From the NCBI GenBank assembly GCA_028023455.1, contig JAQFVV010006294.1, positions 4,679,001 to 4,743,000 on the forward strand: a DNA stretch of 64,000 nt. Reading direction: 5' to 3'. This DNA comes from Epiperipatus broadwayi (Eukaryota; Onychophora; Udeonychophora; Euonychophora; Peripatidae). The notes under the pieces were generated by a model. The model was not told the DNA's origin. It saw only the letters and a list, made by a program, of their open reading frames with translations, and did not search any database. Shown here piece after piece: positions 1 to 11,639 of the stretch (within the stretch, counting starts at the first letter, position 1; every line of letters starts with the position of its first letter). Both the position numbers and the translations under genes were made by a program.

Positions 1-960
1 GCTAACCATATTATTGACATCACTGAAAGAATTAAGAGATTATGTCTTTAAAGATGGATAGTTAGATGTCTTAAATTAGATCCCAAGAGATTGCAAAAGA
101 TTATTCAAAATGAATGAAATAAGTAATTTTTCTGGAATAATGTGGAAAAGAGAAGCTATGGATGGGAAAAAGTGGATTGAACTTGCGGAGGCTTTAACCA
201 GCAATGCATTAATGATAGTTAAAAATAGTGATAATGATATTTTGGAAGAATTTTATTAGTTTAAACAAAAGAAAATGAAGTCATGAAAGTGTCATTTGAT
301 ATTTTTTTAACATTTTTATATAAATTTCGTAACAAAGATATAGCTATCTTCTAAATCATTGCATATATGGCTTATAATGATTTTAGACTCACAAATTTCA
401 AATATTGGTTGAAATCCAAACTTAAATTCTGATTATTATTTTGCTTTAATATACATAAAATGGTGTTTAAAATTGCTAAAACTTAGGAGCAATATTAAAA
501 AGTCAAAAAATGTTTTAACAAATATATTATTTAGTTGTAGGGCATAATAGTTTAATATGCTGATTGCAAATGCATTGAAAGTCTTTGTTTTTACTTATTT
601 GATATAAGTAAAAAGAATTAAGCAATTTAATTTTTTAAAAATTATTTCACAAATTATATATGTATATATAATTAAGTGATATATTGCTTAGGATTCATAA
701 GAAGTTTGAACAATCCCTAGATTTTGAGTTCCAGAATCTGCTACTTTGGCTCTGCACCTAATCATGTAGATCATATCACAAAATTATTGCTGTCCATAAA
801 TAAATTTAGGTATTTCATAGGTTAAACGGTAAAACAAGATATTAAGAAATTGTTAGCAGTTGAAGAGAATTTCGTGATTAATTATCAAATTGCAATTTTT
901 CTATTTGAATGAAAGATGTTGATCTTTCAAAGTCATATAGATTACTTCTTAAATTTATAA
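1..960. other. A/T-rich DNA without recognisable gene
   Basis: All frames are interrupted every few dozen codons and I recognise no protein motif, tRNA or repeat shared with the rest of the window. The first 250 bases are slightly less A/T-rich and could be the remnant of a mobile-element coding region, but nothing in them identifies a family. Confidence 0.5.
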
Positions 961-970
961 TTAGACCATT

Positions 971-972
<2 letters not shown>

Positions 973-1010
<38 letters not shown>
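973..1010. repeat. (AT)n microsatellite
   Basis: Uninterrupted AT dinucleotide run of about 18 units. It lies directly left of the small inverted repeat at 1039-1220. Confidence 0.95.
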
Positions 1011-1011
<1 letters not shown>

Positions 1012-1038
1012 CCACAGATACATGAATTCATAGTATTA

Positions 1039-1220
1039 TTTCTGGAAGCTTCTGTGTAGTAAAAATATAATAGTTAAATAGCTGACATTTCCCTACAATA
1101 ACAAGTACTTTCCTCAGCACTTCTTTCTCAAATCAAGCTTTGAAGAAAATATTTATTATTGTACTGAAATATCAGCTATTTAAACTATTATATGTTTTAC
1201 TACCCATAAGCTCCTGAAAA
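1039..1220. repeat. Small inverted repeat with ribozyme-like hairpins
   Basis: An imperfect inverted repeat: arms of about 80 bp (1039-1117 and 1136-1220) share the string TAATAGTT(T)AAATAGCTGA and flank a short centre. Read outward, each arm has a hammerhead-like order: on the minus strand CTGAGGA, a weak stem, then GAAA; on the plus strand TTTGAAGAA, a stem, then GAAA. The first core box does not match CUGAUGA, so I do not call a ribozyme. The layout resembles, at small scale, the inverted dimers elsewhere in the window. Confidence 0.5.
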
Positions 1221-1625
1221 AATATATATATAAAGAGAGAGAGAGAGAGAGTTTAGATGAAAGACAACTCTTCCACATATTCTGACGAAGTTAAATCTAC
1301 TTTTAAATAAACCAACATTCATTGGTAGTACTGGAAATGGCACCACTAGAGTTCCATCTTACTACAACCTTACCATCAGGTTATGCTGAACATAGCTCAG
1401 GAGGCATGAGATTCTTGTGAGCAAGATGCAAAATAGAATTGAACAACTACATTAATTTTAAGTAACAATTTTATTTAACAACAATTCATTAGCAAGTTCT
1501 TTTAATATAGTTCATTATTTGTATCCATGTAAAAACTCATTTTCAGTTCAGTTATGAGAAGAAATCTAGAAGCCTTTCAAGTAAAGTATATGTATACAAT
1601 TAATGCATGAATGTTTTAATTATTT

Positions 1626-2300
1626 GTTCCAGGTCTGTATGTCCATTTTAGATAGAAAATGGGTAGTATCAGCAATCCCATGTTTTTGGAGCATTTATAA
1701 TTCAATCAAGTATCGGCGTATATTTATACACATAAGTTTTATTATTTTATTCAGACATAGATATGATTCATCTAGCATTTTATTATTTTAAGAACCATTG
1801 CAGGTAGGTAAATGAGTAATATCAACAATTCTAGGTTTGTGGAGCATTTATGATTCAATCAAGTATAGATGTATATTTATACACATAAGTTTTATTATTT
1901 TATTCAGATATAGATATTATGTATATAAATATTTATAATTCATATAGCATTTTATTATTTTAAGAACCATTGCAGGTAGGTAAACAGTAGTATCAGCAAT
2001 TCCAGGTTTGTGGAGCATTCATAATTCAATCAAGTATAGATGTATATTTATACACATAAGTTTTATTATTTTATTCAGATATAGATATTATGCATGTAAG
2101 TATTTATAATTCATATGACATTTTATTATATTAAGAACCATCGCAGGTAGATAAATGGGTAATATAAGCAATTCAAGGTTCGTGGAGCATTTGTGATTCA
2201 ATCAAGTATAGATGTATATTTATACCCAAGTTTTATTTTTTTATTCAGATATAGATATTGTGCATGTAAGCATTTATAATTTGAACATGTAACACAATTG
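1626..2300. repeat. 172-bp satellite, about four units
   Basis: Tandem repeat whose units contain the landmark AAGAACCATTGCAGGTAGGT at about 1790, 1962 and 2133, giving a period of 171-172 bp. Shared blocks include GGAGCATTTATGATTCAATC and TTTATACACATAAGTTTTAT. The first unit is the most diverged, the last is truncated near 2300. A short open frame inside the first unit is a by-product of the repeat. Confidence 0.9.
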
Positions 2301-2610
2301 ACCTTTCCATATCACATATGCACATGCAGGTGTTTGGAGTTAATTCAGAACACTTATTATTTTATTGATTTTTCTCTTTTTTTTTTCTTATTTTAAAGAA
2401 AGATAAAAAAATATCAACTTTTGACAGAATTAAAGACTGATAGGTAAAACATTATTACTTCAAGAAAACATACATATTGAAAAATTTTAGGCATATTTAA
2501 ATAATTTTCTTAAGCTAATAATATAATTTTTTCTCTTTTGTTTTATAAAAATTGATAGTTATAATTTTAATTCATATTTTATTGTAATTGAATCATTTTT
2601 AATTGCTTAC

Positions 2611-2781
2611 CTCTAAATTCATGTCTTTGTTTATTGCTGCTTTTCTAAATAACTGGGACTCTGTCTTGAAGCTGAACAGCACATTGAAACTTCTAGGCAA
2701 GGCTTGCAGATTCACATGTTTTGCAGAGAGAGAGACAATCATATTAGGATGAGTTTTCATTAGGCTATTTGATGGTTCCAT
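2611..2781 (-). CDS. Candidate host exon, unknown protein
   Basis: On the minus strand 57 codons run from an ATG at 2781 and end in frame at GAG|GTAAGC (donor complement at 2605-2610), a strong phase-0 splice donor. The encoded stretch (starts MEPSNSLMKTHPNMIV, ends FRKAAINKDMNLE) has a balanced composition, including SLSAKHVNLQALPRSF, unlike the Lys/Asn/Ile/Phe-rich chance frames nearby. If the exon is internal, it could extend a few codons upstream to an AG acceptor near 2795, but that site lacks a clear pyrimidine tract. I do not recognise the protein and see no partner exon. It may be an isolated exon of a gene with long introns or a chance frame. Confidence 0.35.
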
Positions 2782-3308
2782 TAAGTCACTTTTCTAGTAG
2801 TCTAGTAGCTAAATTTTGTGTCAATTCATGGATCTTATATTTCTCAATCAATTAATCAATTTCTAATGATTTTTCAGTCTTTTTTTTTTTTTCTGACAAA
2901 TGGATCCACCTTACATGCCCTTTTGATCCCATTGAACGCTTTTTCATTCTTGTCCGCATTTTTTAATTCCCTAGATCACTGGACTTTTCTCTTTGGCGAG
3001 AACAGACTTTTAATTAGTGACTATTTTCAATTATCTGCTTACATGTGTTTTCAAATCTTAATTTTTCTTGTGTGTGGCATGGTGACTCGACACCTTTAAT
3101 TATTATACTACAGTTATTCTGCCTTACAAGTTTTCTTCAATCTGATTTTATTTAAGTGTCTTTTAACTTAGTTTAATAAAAATAAAATTATACTTTTTTC
3201 TTTTTTTAATTACACTATAAATGTGTTTGATTACCTTTTTGTTTGACCAAATCATTACGAATTAACAAATTATCATTTTAATTGCAGTCAAATTTCATTA
3301 CTTCTTAT

Positions 3309-3375
3309 CTCTCTTTAAAATATTATTAATCTTTCCTTAAAATATTATCAGTCTTCCTTAAAATATTATTAGTCT
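3309..3375. repeat. 24-bp minisatellite, three units
   Basis: Three tandem copies of a unit close to CTTCCTTAAAATATTATTAGT, with small variants in each copy. Confidence 0.85.
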
Positions 3376-3430
3376 GACTTGGCTTTAATCTCTGTCATTT
3401 TAATTGGGGGGGGGTCTTCTAAACATATAT

Positions 3431-6196
3431 TGAAGCAATCAATGTCTAATCATCATCGATGCTTCATGTTTCACCATCTATACTAATCTCCTAGGGGTCC
3501 GCAATTCAGACCTTGCTATGCATATATATATGAATAAAGCAATAATGTTATTAATGTTTATTGCTGACAACTAAACATTTTCTTTATATAATTGTAATTT
3601 TTTTTTGTTATATCTATATGTATTTTGATTTAAAGTATTTAATTAAATTATTGGAATGTAACTACAAAGAAGAATGGGGGAGGCTCGAAATGCTAAAATA
3701 ATCTTTGTTTAAATTCAGCTTGTTGCCTTTAATTAAAATTGTCAATCGCAATGAAGATCGAAAACAAATCGTTTATCAGATGTTGTCGAATGATTTAAAA
3801 TAGCTAAAAATGGTATTTCGAGCCTTATCTGTATAAAAACATGTTGTTAATTAAATGTTGTTTGTAAAGGGATTATAGAGATAGTATATAAAAAGAGCCC
3901 ATAAGACCTTTTAAGGTCAGTCGGTGATTTTCACTTGATAAGTTAGTTACTTGATAAATCACCTTTTACGTTCCTGATTCAAAACGTGTTGCCAGATCAT
4001 CATTTAAGAAGTCAAAAGAAGTTTAGTGCAATGGAGTGTGAGTAGTGGAGCTGTCTGCCTTTCTTTTTCCTCTCGGAGGACTGTCTACCAGCTGTAAAAT
4101 TCCATCTGACTGGTAATATGAGATGACGTAGGATTATCAACCTACATCCCTGCTGATATGCTGATATCTTAGGTAAAATCATGTAATTTAGAGCTGCCTT
4201 AATATAAACATTCATGGGTGATTTATAATTTGTAGGTAAATTAATTCATAGATCCATTTATGATGTTTTTCTAGTTTTGCTCGTAAACTCTCTCTCTCTC
4301 TATAATCCTTTATTAATACTTATGTAATTCTAAATATACATTGCTTTCATGCTTAATTTATGTTTATATAACTTAATGTGGCTCAATTAAATGTATACAA
4401 CTTATTTTGTTTAATATATATATTATTTTCTCTAATATGTCGGTATCAATCAATCACGCAACTTTAATTAAATTCATTAGTAAAATTATATTCATTTGTT
4501 TATTTAAAATAGAAATCATTCGCTAGGTTGGTTGTATACCTAAAAGTATTTTATTATGGATGCTTATTTTTTGTTGTTGTTTAGTTGCCTTTATAAAAGA
4601 TTGCGACACCTAATATAAAATTCTACCTTTTCTTACCATCGCCCGGAGGGCTATTTCTTTAATTAATACGTATATGGGAATCGAATTTAAATATAAATTT
4701 TATTAGCTTAATAATATGAATAAAAGTTATTATTCATTATAATTTGTTAAATGACTCGGAATTGAAAACAGATTATTGCGCAAGAGGTTAGACAATTTCC
4801 AAGTTTTAAAATAATATTATATGAAAATTATGTTATAAAATTATATTCATGTCAAATAATGTTGCTGGCATACATTTTCCTTTATTCTGATATTTTATCT
4901 TCTCCATTTCTCGATTGTTTAGTCATTAGGAATGAGCCTGAAGCTCCCGTCCTACTTTTCAAAATCGTTCGTAATCAGGGACAATACTTCCTGTGGAACG
5001 TAAAGTTTATGAGGTTTATGTACTGCGAATGACAGCATATCCAGATCTGGGCTCTCAAACCTAGCCTCTCCTTTGATATCGCTCTACCAGAATGCACAGA
5101 CATATCCAACCTAAGTTCATTTCAAAGTATTCTTTTAAAATGATAAAATATCCACGATCACCATGAGGCCTTATTTCATTATTGTATGCTAATACCATCA
5201 CTTTTGTCTTTAATTTGATCACCGTCCACCTAACTTTTAGTAAGTCGCAATGATGTGTTAAAGATAATGATTCATTTCATAAAAATGCATTTAGTTCATT
5301 GAGCTAAGCTGCCTTCTTTTAAAAACCATTATCGATTCCCATAGATGTAAATCTAATTTATATTAATGATTGCATAACTTACTCTCATAAATGAAGTGCA
5401 TTGTTTGTTTCTTATTTTTAAAAGATGTCTTTGCCAAACAATGCGAATAAAGGTATAAATAATGGTTCTCCTAAGAAATGCATGATTGAAATCATATATT
5501 TTGCCCGTTATCAACTAAATCATTTACTGTTAAAACTGTCATGATCTTTTATATTTATTTTCGGCATCCACAACGTTCCGTAGCAAAAGTTTTCTTGTAT
5601 TATCTTTTTAACTCCGCACAAATTATAAAACACATATAAAATTGTATCTGTAAAATCATGTTTATTAAATGAGTGATAGAGGGGATTTTATACAACAAAT
5701 TTTCAAGTCTTGTAAATAAATAATATTGTGCCAAGCGTGAAACTAGTTGGTAAAATATACATGTTTCCTTAATCTTTTGTAATATATATATATGTTTGTT
5801 TAATATTTATTAAATATATCTATTTCATGTAAATCCTGGTTTGTCGTTTTTGAATTATTATTTTCTAGTTAATATTTATAACTATTTTCTTTAGCTAATA
5901 GCTTAGCATTAGTGAATAAATAACTATAATAAGTGTAATTCCTGGGCTACTCCAATTTCGATCATCATCATTAGTCTGATATTATGCTCTACCGCTTTGC
6001 TTCTGGGCATGGATTTAAAATTATGTTACTGTGTCATCAGGATTGTTGTTCATTGGGTCAGAGATTCAAAGAATAGGCAAATAGGTTAGAATTCTGGATT
6101 GCTCCAGACCTGTGTATCTTGAGCATGATCGGATTCGAGATACTTTTGCTTAGGATTTGAATCTGGTTAAGTGAGCATACTATTTTGACCGGTACA
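3431..6196 (+). mobile_element. Solo LTR, gypsy family B (2.77 kb)
   Basis: The stretch is homologous over its whole length to the 3' LTR of the gypsy element at 51295-54083 (2,789 bp): the start TGAAGCAATCAATGTC, the TATA/leader region, the GCTAGGTTGGTT block, the CGGCATCCACAACGT block and the tail ending GACCGGTACA. It begins TG and ends CA. ATAT directly precedes the start and follows the end, which fits a 4-bp target-site duplication. No coding sequence of the element remains, as expected for a solo LTR left by LTR-LTR recombination. Its unusual length makes it the largest single repeat unit in the left third of the window. Confidence 0.85.
3885..3894 (+). promoter_or_regulatory. LTR TATA box
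   Basis: TATATAAAAA about 450 bp into the solo LTR, followed by a GC-richer leader (from GAGCCCATAAGACC). A TATA-like motif, TGATATAAATAAA, sits at a comparable place in the diverged 5' LTR near 46668. Probably the element's own promoter. Confidence 0.5.
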
Positions 6197-6204
6197 ATAT
6201 GTGA

Positions 6205-7655
6205 AACAGTGTGTCTCTTTCAATATATATATATATATATGTATATTGAGATTAACACTCAAACTACTGGTTTAATAAGTAAATGAAGCATTCTCAATTC
6301 AAAATACAACAACTTTTTTAAATAAAAAAAACAGACCTTCTCTCTTTACTCTTTTTTTTAATCTGTATTAAGGTTTTTTAGATTTCAAATTAATTTCTTA
6401 ATTTTATATTTATAGATATCCTGTTGAAAACTTCCATAAAAGTCACATTCTATTTGTAAATTATTAATTAATTTGAAATGAGATTTAAAATGCTTTGCAA
6501 GGTCCTGGGATTTTCAAAAGATTTTGCATTATTTGTTTTGTGATATCAGCTTTTTAACAGGTTAACAACATTATTCACTTACTACTGTAGTTAAACATAA
6601 TATTGTCAAAATCTGACCACAAAGTGACCTAACAACAGTACTCAGTGTGTGATTAATTCTATTACATCTGAAACAACCTGATACTCTATTTTTAATACCA
6701 TGAAAATTAATAACTTATTTAAATTAATTTGATACTGTATTTAGAGCAATTATTTTCAGCATAAACTAAAGCCATTTACTATAAGAATGAGTAATCAATG
6801 AGTGTCAGATGATATAGTATTATAAATTTCCCATCTTCAGATAAATTTTTGGTTAGTCTTCAACAATAAAAATTAGGATGTGAAGACAGAACTAATTAAC
6901 TTTTGCATCCAGCAGACACTTTTTAATTCTTTGTACTATTCAAGCTAATAACTTGAAATTAAAAAAAAATTCTAAAGACTAGTTTGTATAGTTATACCAA
7001 TCTGATATCATGTCATTTCCATATAATAACTTTAGATTTCTTCTAGCCTTTGGCTAGAAAGATTAATAACAATATTACATGAACTTTCAATTGCTACCAA
7101 AAACAGTTATCTTCACCCTATTCTAAAGCCATCTACTACTAGTTTGAGCAATCAATGGACTTCAGATATGATATTGTTATTTTTAGCCAAAGAATAGAAG
7201 AGGCCTACAGATCTGATGTCAGATTTATATAACTATGCAAATGAGTTAACTTATGTTTAAATTGTTTTAATTTTAGATTATTAGCTTAGATAATACAAAT
7301 AAGCAAAATCTATCTATTATGTACACAAATGCAATATCATTTAAAAATGGAAATTAATAAAATCTATTATGCTGTTGTTTCATATAAATTATAATTAATA
7401 ATAAAAATCATATACAACATCTATATAATTAAATATATATATATTAATAATAATTACACATAAAAAGCCTTTTTTATGGTTTCTTGGCCTTTTTCAAATG
7501 TTAATCATCTATTTTAATGTTAAACAATCATTGCAGATAAAACGCCAATTAGTGGCCTATTATGAAAATAAAATAACAATAATAAAATAAAATATCAGTA
7601 AAATAGCATAAAACCATATAGAAATTTAATATAACTTCCAAGAATTGACTACATA
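6205..7655. other. A/T-rich DNA without recognisable gene
   Basis: Only a short (AT)n run near 6225-6240 stands out. No open frame of interest, RNA gene or repeat shared with the window was seen. Confidence 0.5.
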
Positions 7656-7659
7656 ACAT

Positions 7660-7760
7660 AACAATAGAAGTTTGCTTGTAGCAGTGAATTTATTTTCTTG
7701 GTTTAATCTGGTCGAGTAGAGAATTTGGGTTAATTTTGATTGTTGATTAGTTTAGCTTTA
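7660..7760 (+). repeat. Left terminal repeat (pLTR) of the PLE
   Basis: Matches 11395-11505 in direct orientation: AGAAGTTTGCTTGTAGCAGT against AGAAGTCTCCTTGTAGCAAT, then GGGTTAATTTTGATTGTT against GGGTAATTTTGATTATTT. Direct terminal repeats of this kind are typical of PLEs. About 20 bp of indel separates the blocks in the two copies. Confidence 0.65.
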
Positions 7761-8083
7761 TGCTTTTAATGTTTCCATTTTGATGAGATTCTTTGCATTT
7801 AAGGTAGTGTTGCTGATATAATATTTTTATGTTTTATTTTTATTTTATATATTTGTATTTATTTATATATGTTGATTTTGTTGCATGAATGTTGTTGAAA
7901 GAATATATATATATATTGCTTTGTAATATTTGTTGTTTAGAAGGTTGTGTTATACAATAATTTAAGTAAAATAAAAAATAAAAAAAAATTAAATAGATAT
8001 ATAAAAAAAATTGTGAATGTTTTGGTGTTTTTTTTTTTGCTGTTAATTTGATGTGTATTTGTTATTTGTAGTTGGTCTTTATT

Positions 8084-9560
8084 ATGGGTTTGTGGGATTT
8101 AGTTTTTAATAATTTTCCATTGAATGATATTAGGAGGATTACAAAGTTATCTAGATTGAATGATAGGATAGAATCATTAAGATGGCTGATTTATTTTCGT
8201 AAAAAATGTAGGGAATTTAATGCTTTTTCCTAGTAGTTATATTATTAATTTTAAGAATAGAAAGTTGCTTAAAAATCAGAATTTAGTTTTGAATTTACAA
8301 TATATTTTGAATAGTTTTTTGAAAGAAAATTTTATTAAATTTTACAAATTTATTTATGAATATAAAAGAAATAGGTATTGTTTAGATAAGAGTCAAGATT
8401 TTAATTATTCAATTTTAAATTTTTTCATAAGGTAGTTTAGAAAAAGTAGATCAAATTTCTATTATAAGAAGTATAAAAGAAAATTAAAATGGTTGCTTGG
8501 AAAAAATGAATAAAGTTTATTGTAGTGATAGGATATTTGAGAATAATGTTTTTATTAATAAAGTTGTTAATCTTTCTGATATTAAGTTAAATGATAGAGA
8601 ATGATAAATTCTTGGTAAAGGTCCTAATTTTGTTCCTTTTCATTCAAAAAATATAGTTTTTGATACAATTTCATTTATTGAATCTAGTAATTTGAGTGAT
8701 GAGCAAAAAGTTGGCATTCATTTGGTTTTAAATAAAAACTTAAAAGGGAAAAACAAATTTATGGTTAATCTTGTTGAGGTTAGACATCTTAAGGATAGGT
8801 TAATTGCTAATGATATGATCATTTCTTGTAAAGAGAAAGTTGTTCAATCTGTCATTATGAAAGGAAATGAGTTCAGGGAGAAAATGGATAAAAAAATTTA
8901 ATGGTAAATATATGTTTTTAGAAAAAGATCCAGGTAATATGATTAAAAGGAGGTTAATAGGTATTATAAAAAAAAAGATAAATTTAAAATTTTTTAATAG
9001 AGTAGATTATTTAAAATGTTATCCTAATGACGTCATATCAGCTAAGATGTTTATAAATATTAAGACTCACAAAGGTGGTTTTCCTTTAAGATTTATTTTT
9101 GATTTTACAGGTAGTGTTGTAGAGGGTATTTCTAGATTCTTGAATAATTTTTTAAAACAATTTGTTGATTTTGGTCATTATACAGTTTCTTCTTCTTTTG
9201 AGGCTTTTGATAAGATCAATAATTTTAAAATGGAAAGCAATTGGTTATTTGGTAGTTTGGATATTGAGAATATTGATCAATATGTTAATAGATTAAGCAG
9301 TATTGATGTTCTTATGTCTGTGTTGGTTAAACATGGATCTTTGTCAAAAAATACAATTAAAGATTTGCTTTTATTATTAGAGGATTCTATGTATTTTACT
9401 TATAATGGTAATTTTTGTAAGATTAAGGAAGGGTGTATAATAGGTTATATTATTTATCCTTTAATTTTTTCAGTTTATATTAATTATTTGGAAGAGGAAA
9501 TTATTATTAAAAAAATTGTTTATATTTAAAATTATTTGTTAAATATGCAGATGATTGTTT
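8084..9560 (+). pseudogene. PLE N-terminal region and reverse transcriptase
   Basis: The frame opens at 8084 (MGLWDLVFNNFPLNDIRR) but breaks after about 49 codons and then continues in pieces. A PLE-typical block VVNLSDIKLNDRE followed by GKGPNFVPF lies near 8550-8640. The longest piece, 8867-9529, covers the RT fingers and palm (KTHKGGFPLRFIFDFTG, then SLDIEN, then the KEGCIIG turn before the catalytic strand). The catalytic motif KYADDCLFVV is present at 9541-9570 but one frame away, so a frameshift separates it from the 220-codon piece. The RT would copy the element's RNA from a nicked target. Several stops and frameshifts make it non-functional. Confidence 0.85.
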
Positions 9561-10032
9561 GTTTGTAGTTGAGAATGGAAAATTGAAAGAGTTGGTAAGT
9601 GAGTTTGTTTTGATCCTTCTACAAAATATGTTGTAGAAGGAGAGTGATTACATTTTGTTAAATGATTATAAATGTAAAGACAAATTGTTTGGTATGTAGT
9701 CATTATGCTAAGAGTAAAGAGTTAAGGTCTATAATTAAACCTGATAGATATCAATCTATAGCTCATAAAGTAGCTGCTTTAAGAAATTATTGTTATAGAA
9801 ATAAGAGATTAAATAGTTATAGTGAGGTATCTTTGTTTCAAAAAAGCCAATTATATAAAGATTATTGATACTCTGATAAATTTGTTAAAAGTATTTTATT
9901 TAATAGTAATATTTGTAATGATGTAAAGGATAAAGAAAAATATGATTTTATTTCTTTGCCATTTAAATTGTCTTTTTGTAAAATAGTAATTTGTTTGGAA
10001 ATAAAAAAATTATGTAGAAAAGGGATATTTCT

Positions 10033-11282
10033 TTGAATAATTTATTAAATAATACAAAGGAAATTTTTGATAGAAAGACTATTCCTGGAGTAATGTATAT
10101 TATCCCTTGTTTTTGTAAGAAGGTATACATAGATCAGAGTAGTTTGAGTTTAAATGAAAGAATAAAGATACGTAAAAGTAGGTTTAGAAATAAATATATT
10201 GGTTCTTCTTTATATATACACCTGGGTCTCGTTTTATGCGGATTATTTTAATGCGATTTTGAAGTTATGCAATTCATGTTTCTTCTTAATATCTTTCATA
10301 TTTCACTATATTTATTAGATATCAAGAAATTTAAATTATTAATAACTTATTTTGACTTGAAATACTTTTTTTTCTCAAAAATAGAACGTTATATTAGCAG
10401 CTAGCATGAATATGGCTTGAAGCTGTATTTAGAATATTAGCTTTTATGTAAATAACCTACTTATACTAATGAGTAAATAATAATAATAGATTTATATTTA
10501 CATATAAAAATATCGCAATAAATATTCAAAAATTTTAAACTTTTAAAATGTATTTTGTTAATTATAACTGAAATAAATAATTTTTTACATTTTTAAAATA
10601 AATAATAACGAAGATTTTATTGATTTTATAAACTGAAAATAATCTTTGTAATGATAATCTATAATCTTTTTGTTTTGATTACGATCTTATTTTTTTAATA
10701 TAGAAACAAAAACTATTAACACAGCTCAAGACTAAAAGTGGCGCTAGTTGTATGTCACATGACGAATCTGATTTTTTAACATTTTACAAATGAATGCATA
10801 TTGTCAAATGGCCAAATAACCACTAATGATTAAAATATGTATGAAAAAATGTAAAATTAAATACTGTAGTTAATAAAAAAAGTAAAAAAAATTAGTCTTG
10901 TATTAAATTTTTCAAATATTTGAAATTTTTTATTAGTCATACTTTATTTCCTTATTTTTTTATTGTGAATTTTAAAATAATTTTTCCTTTTTGCTTTGCT
11001 TTTATGCGATTTCTGAAAATTACGACCCCTATCCCCATTTTTCAAGGTAAGTTAAGTCTATTTTTGTGCAATTTCTTTTGTGCACATTTTCTGGGGAACC
11101 TATCTACCACATAAAATGAGACCCAGGTGTACATGAAAAATATATAGTTCACACTATTAATTTTGATGAAACTAAGGTTGTTTTCTTTGAGAAAAATGAA
11201 ATTTAAAAAAAAGAATTAAAGAATATTTCTAAAAATTTATGATTCTGAAGCAATTAACTTAATTGAAAGTTTTTTTAATATT
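10033..11282 (+). pseudogene. PLE GIY-YIG endonuclease domain, split by a MITE
   Basis: The first half is open from 10033. It reads GVMYIIPCFCKKVYIDQSS and continues to a conserved LNERIKIRKSRF helix, matching the G-V-Y-x-I-x-C...K-x-Y-I-G-Q start of PLE GIY-YIG domains (the YIG glycine is D here). The reading is cut at 10218 by a transposon. Beyond 11131 the C-terminal part resumes with a histidine-led NFDETKVVFFEKNEI segment, then stops and frameshifts. GIY-YIG cuts the target to prime reverse transcription. The insertion and point damage leave it inactive. Confidence 0.8.
10219..11129. mobile_element. Tigger/pogo-like MITE (911 bp)
   Basis: Terminal inverted repeats of 23 bp: CACCTGGGTCTCGTTTTATG at the left, and the complement of CATAAAATGAGACCCAGGTG at the right, two mismatches overall. 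TA flanks both ends (10217-10218 and 11130-11131), the target duplication of Tc1/mariner/pogo elements. The TIR followed by a further ATTTTAATGCG motif resembles Tigger-type termini (CTCGTTTTATTGCG). No transposase frame is present, so it is non-autonomous. It lies inside the GIY-YIG domain of the PLE, hence is younger than that element. Confidence 0.85.
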
Positions 11283-11335
11283 CACTAAACATCATATGAT
11301 CACCATTTCTTATGCTTGCTCATAATTGTAATGGG
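11283..11335 (-). mobile_element. Fragment of retrozyme family 2 (3' end only)
   Basis: About 50 bp (CACTAAACATCATATGATCA onward to GCTCATAATTGT) match the outer ends of the family 2 elements at 19.9, 32.5, 33.8-34.6 and 45.2 kb. Relative to the family's ribozyme strand this is the 3' terminal 50 bp on the minus strand, as a severely 5'-truncated retroposed copy would look. It sits just where the PLE reading frame ends. I found no convincing target duplication around it. Confidence 0.6.
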
Positions 11336-11394
11336 TGTATGGGAATTAAGTGGAATTGTGGATAACGTTTAGTTAAATATGTTATTATTTTATA

Positions 11395-11505
11395 GTTCTT
11401 TACACTTGAGAAGTCTCCTTGTAGCAATGAAACCATTGGTAGTGTTTTAGAGTTTATTTTCGTTGATAATCTAGTTGAGTTGTAAATTTTGGGTAATTTT
11501 GATTA
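11395..11505 (+). repeat. Right terminal repeat (pLTR) of the PLE
   Basis: Direct repeat of 7660-7760. It contains a hammerhead-like order at 11405-11445 (CTTGAGA, a stem of AGTCTCC with a degenerate partner, then GAAA and CCATTGG). PLE terminal repeats are known to carry hammerhead ribozymes, but here the first core box departs from CUGAUGA, so only a relic or related structure is likely. Confidence 0.55.
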
Positions 11506-11639
11506 TTTACAACTTTATATATATTGTGTCTACTAAAATTTGAGATGAGTTTCAGTATATGATAAAATGTCAGTCACAATTTTTTTTGTTGATTTTGATG
11601 GTGGATATATTAACTTATAAAACATTGAACTGTGTTGCT

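Larger units (their letters stand above)
7660..11600 (+). mobile_element. Penelope-like element (PLE), degenerate, nested
   Basis: A retroelement with, in order, a left terminal repeat (7660-7760), a long broken reading frame with a PLE-type reverse transcriptase (about 8084-9560), a GIY-YIG endonuclease domain (10069-11282, split by a MITE) and a right terminal repeat (11395-11505). RT followed by GIY-YIG is the hallmark of Penelope-like elements, which integrate by target-primed reverse transcription and often carry partly duplicated ends. The right limit is uncertain. Many stops and frameshifts show it is dead. Confidence 0.85.

Noticed and set aside
11283-11335. Idea that the outer ends of retrozyme family 2 come from the PLE 3' untranslated region
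   Set aside because: The shared 50 bp are antisense to the PLE coding strand when read along the family's ribozyme strand, so a 5'-truncated insertion explains it better.
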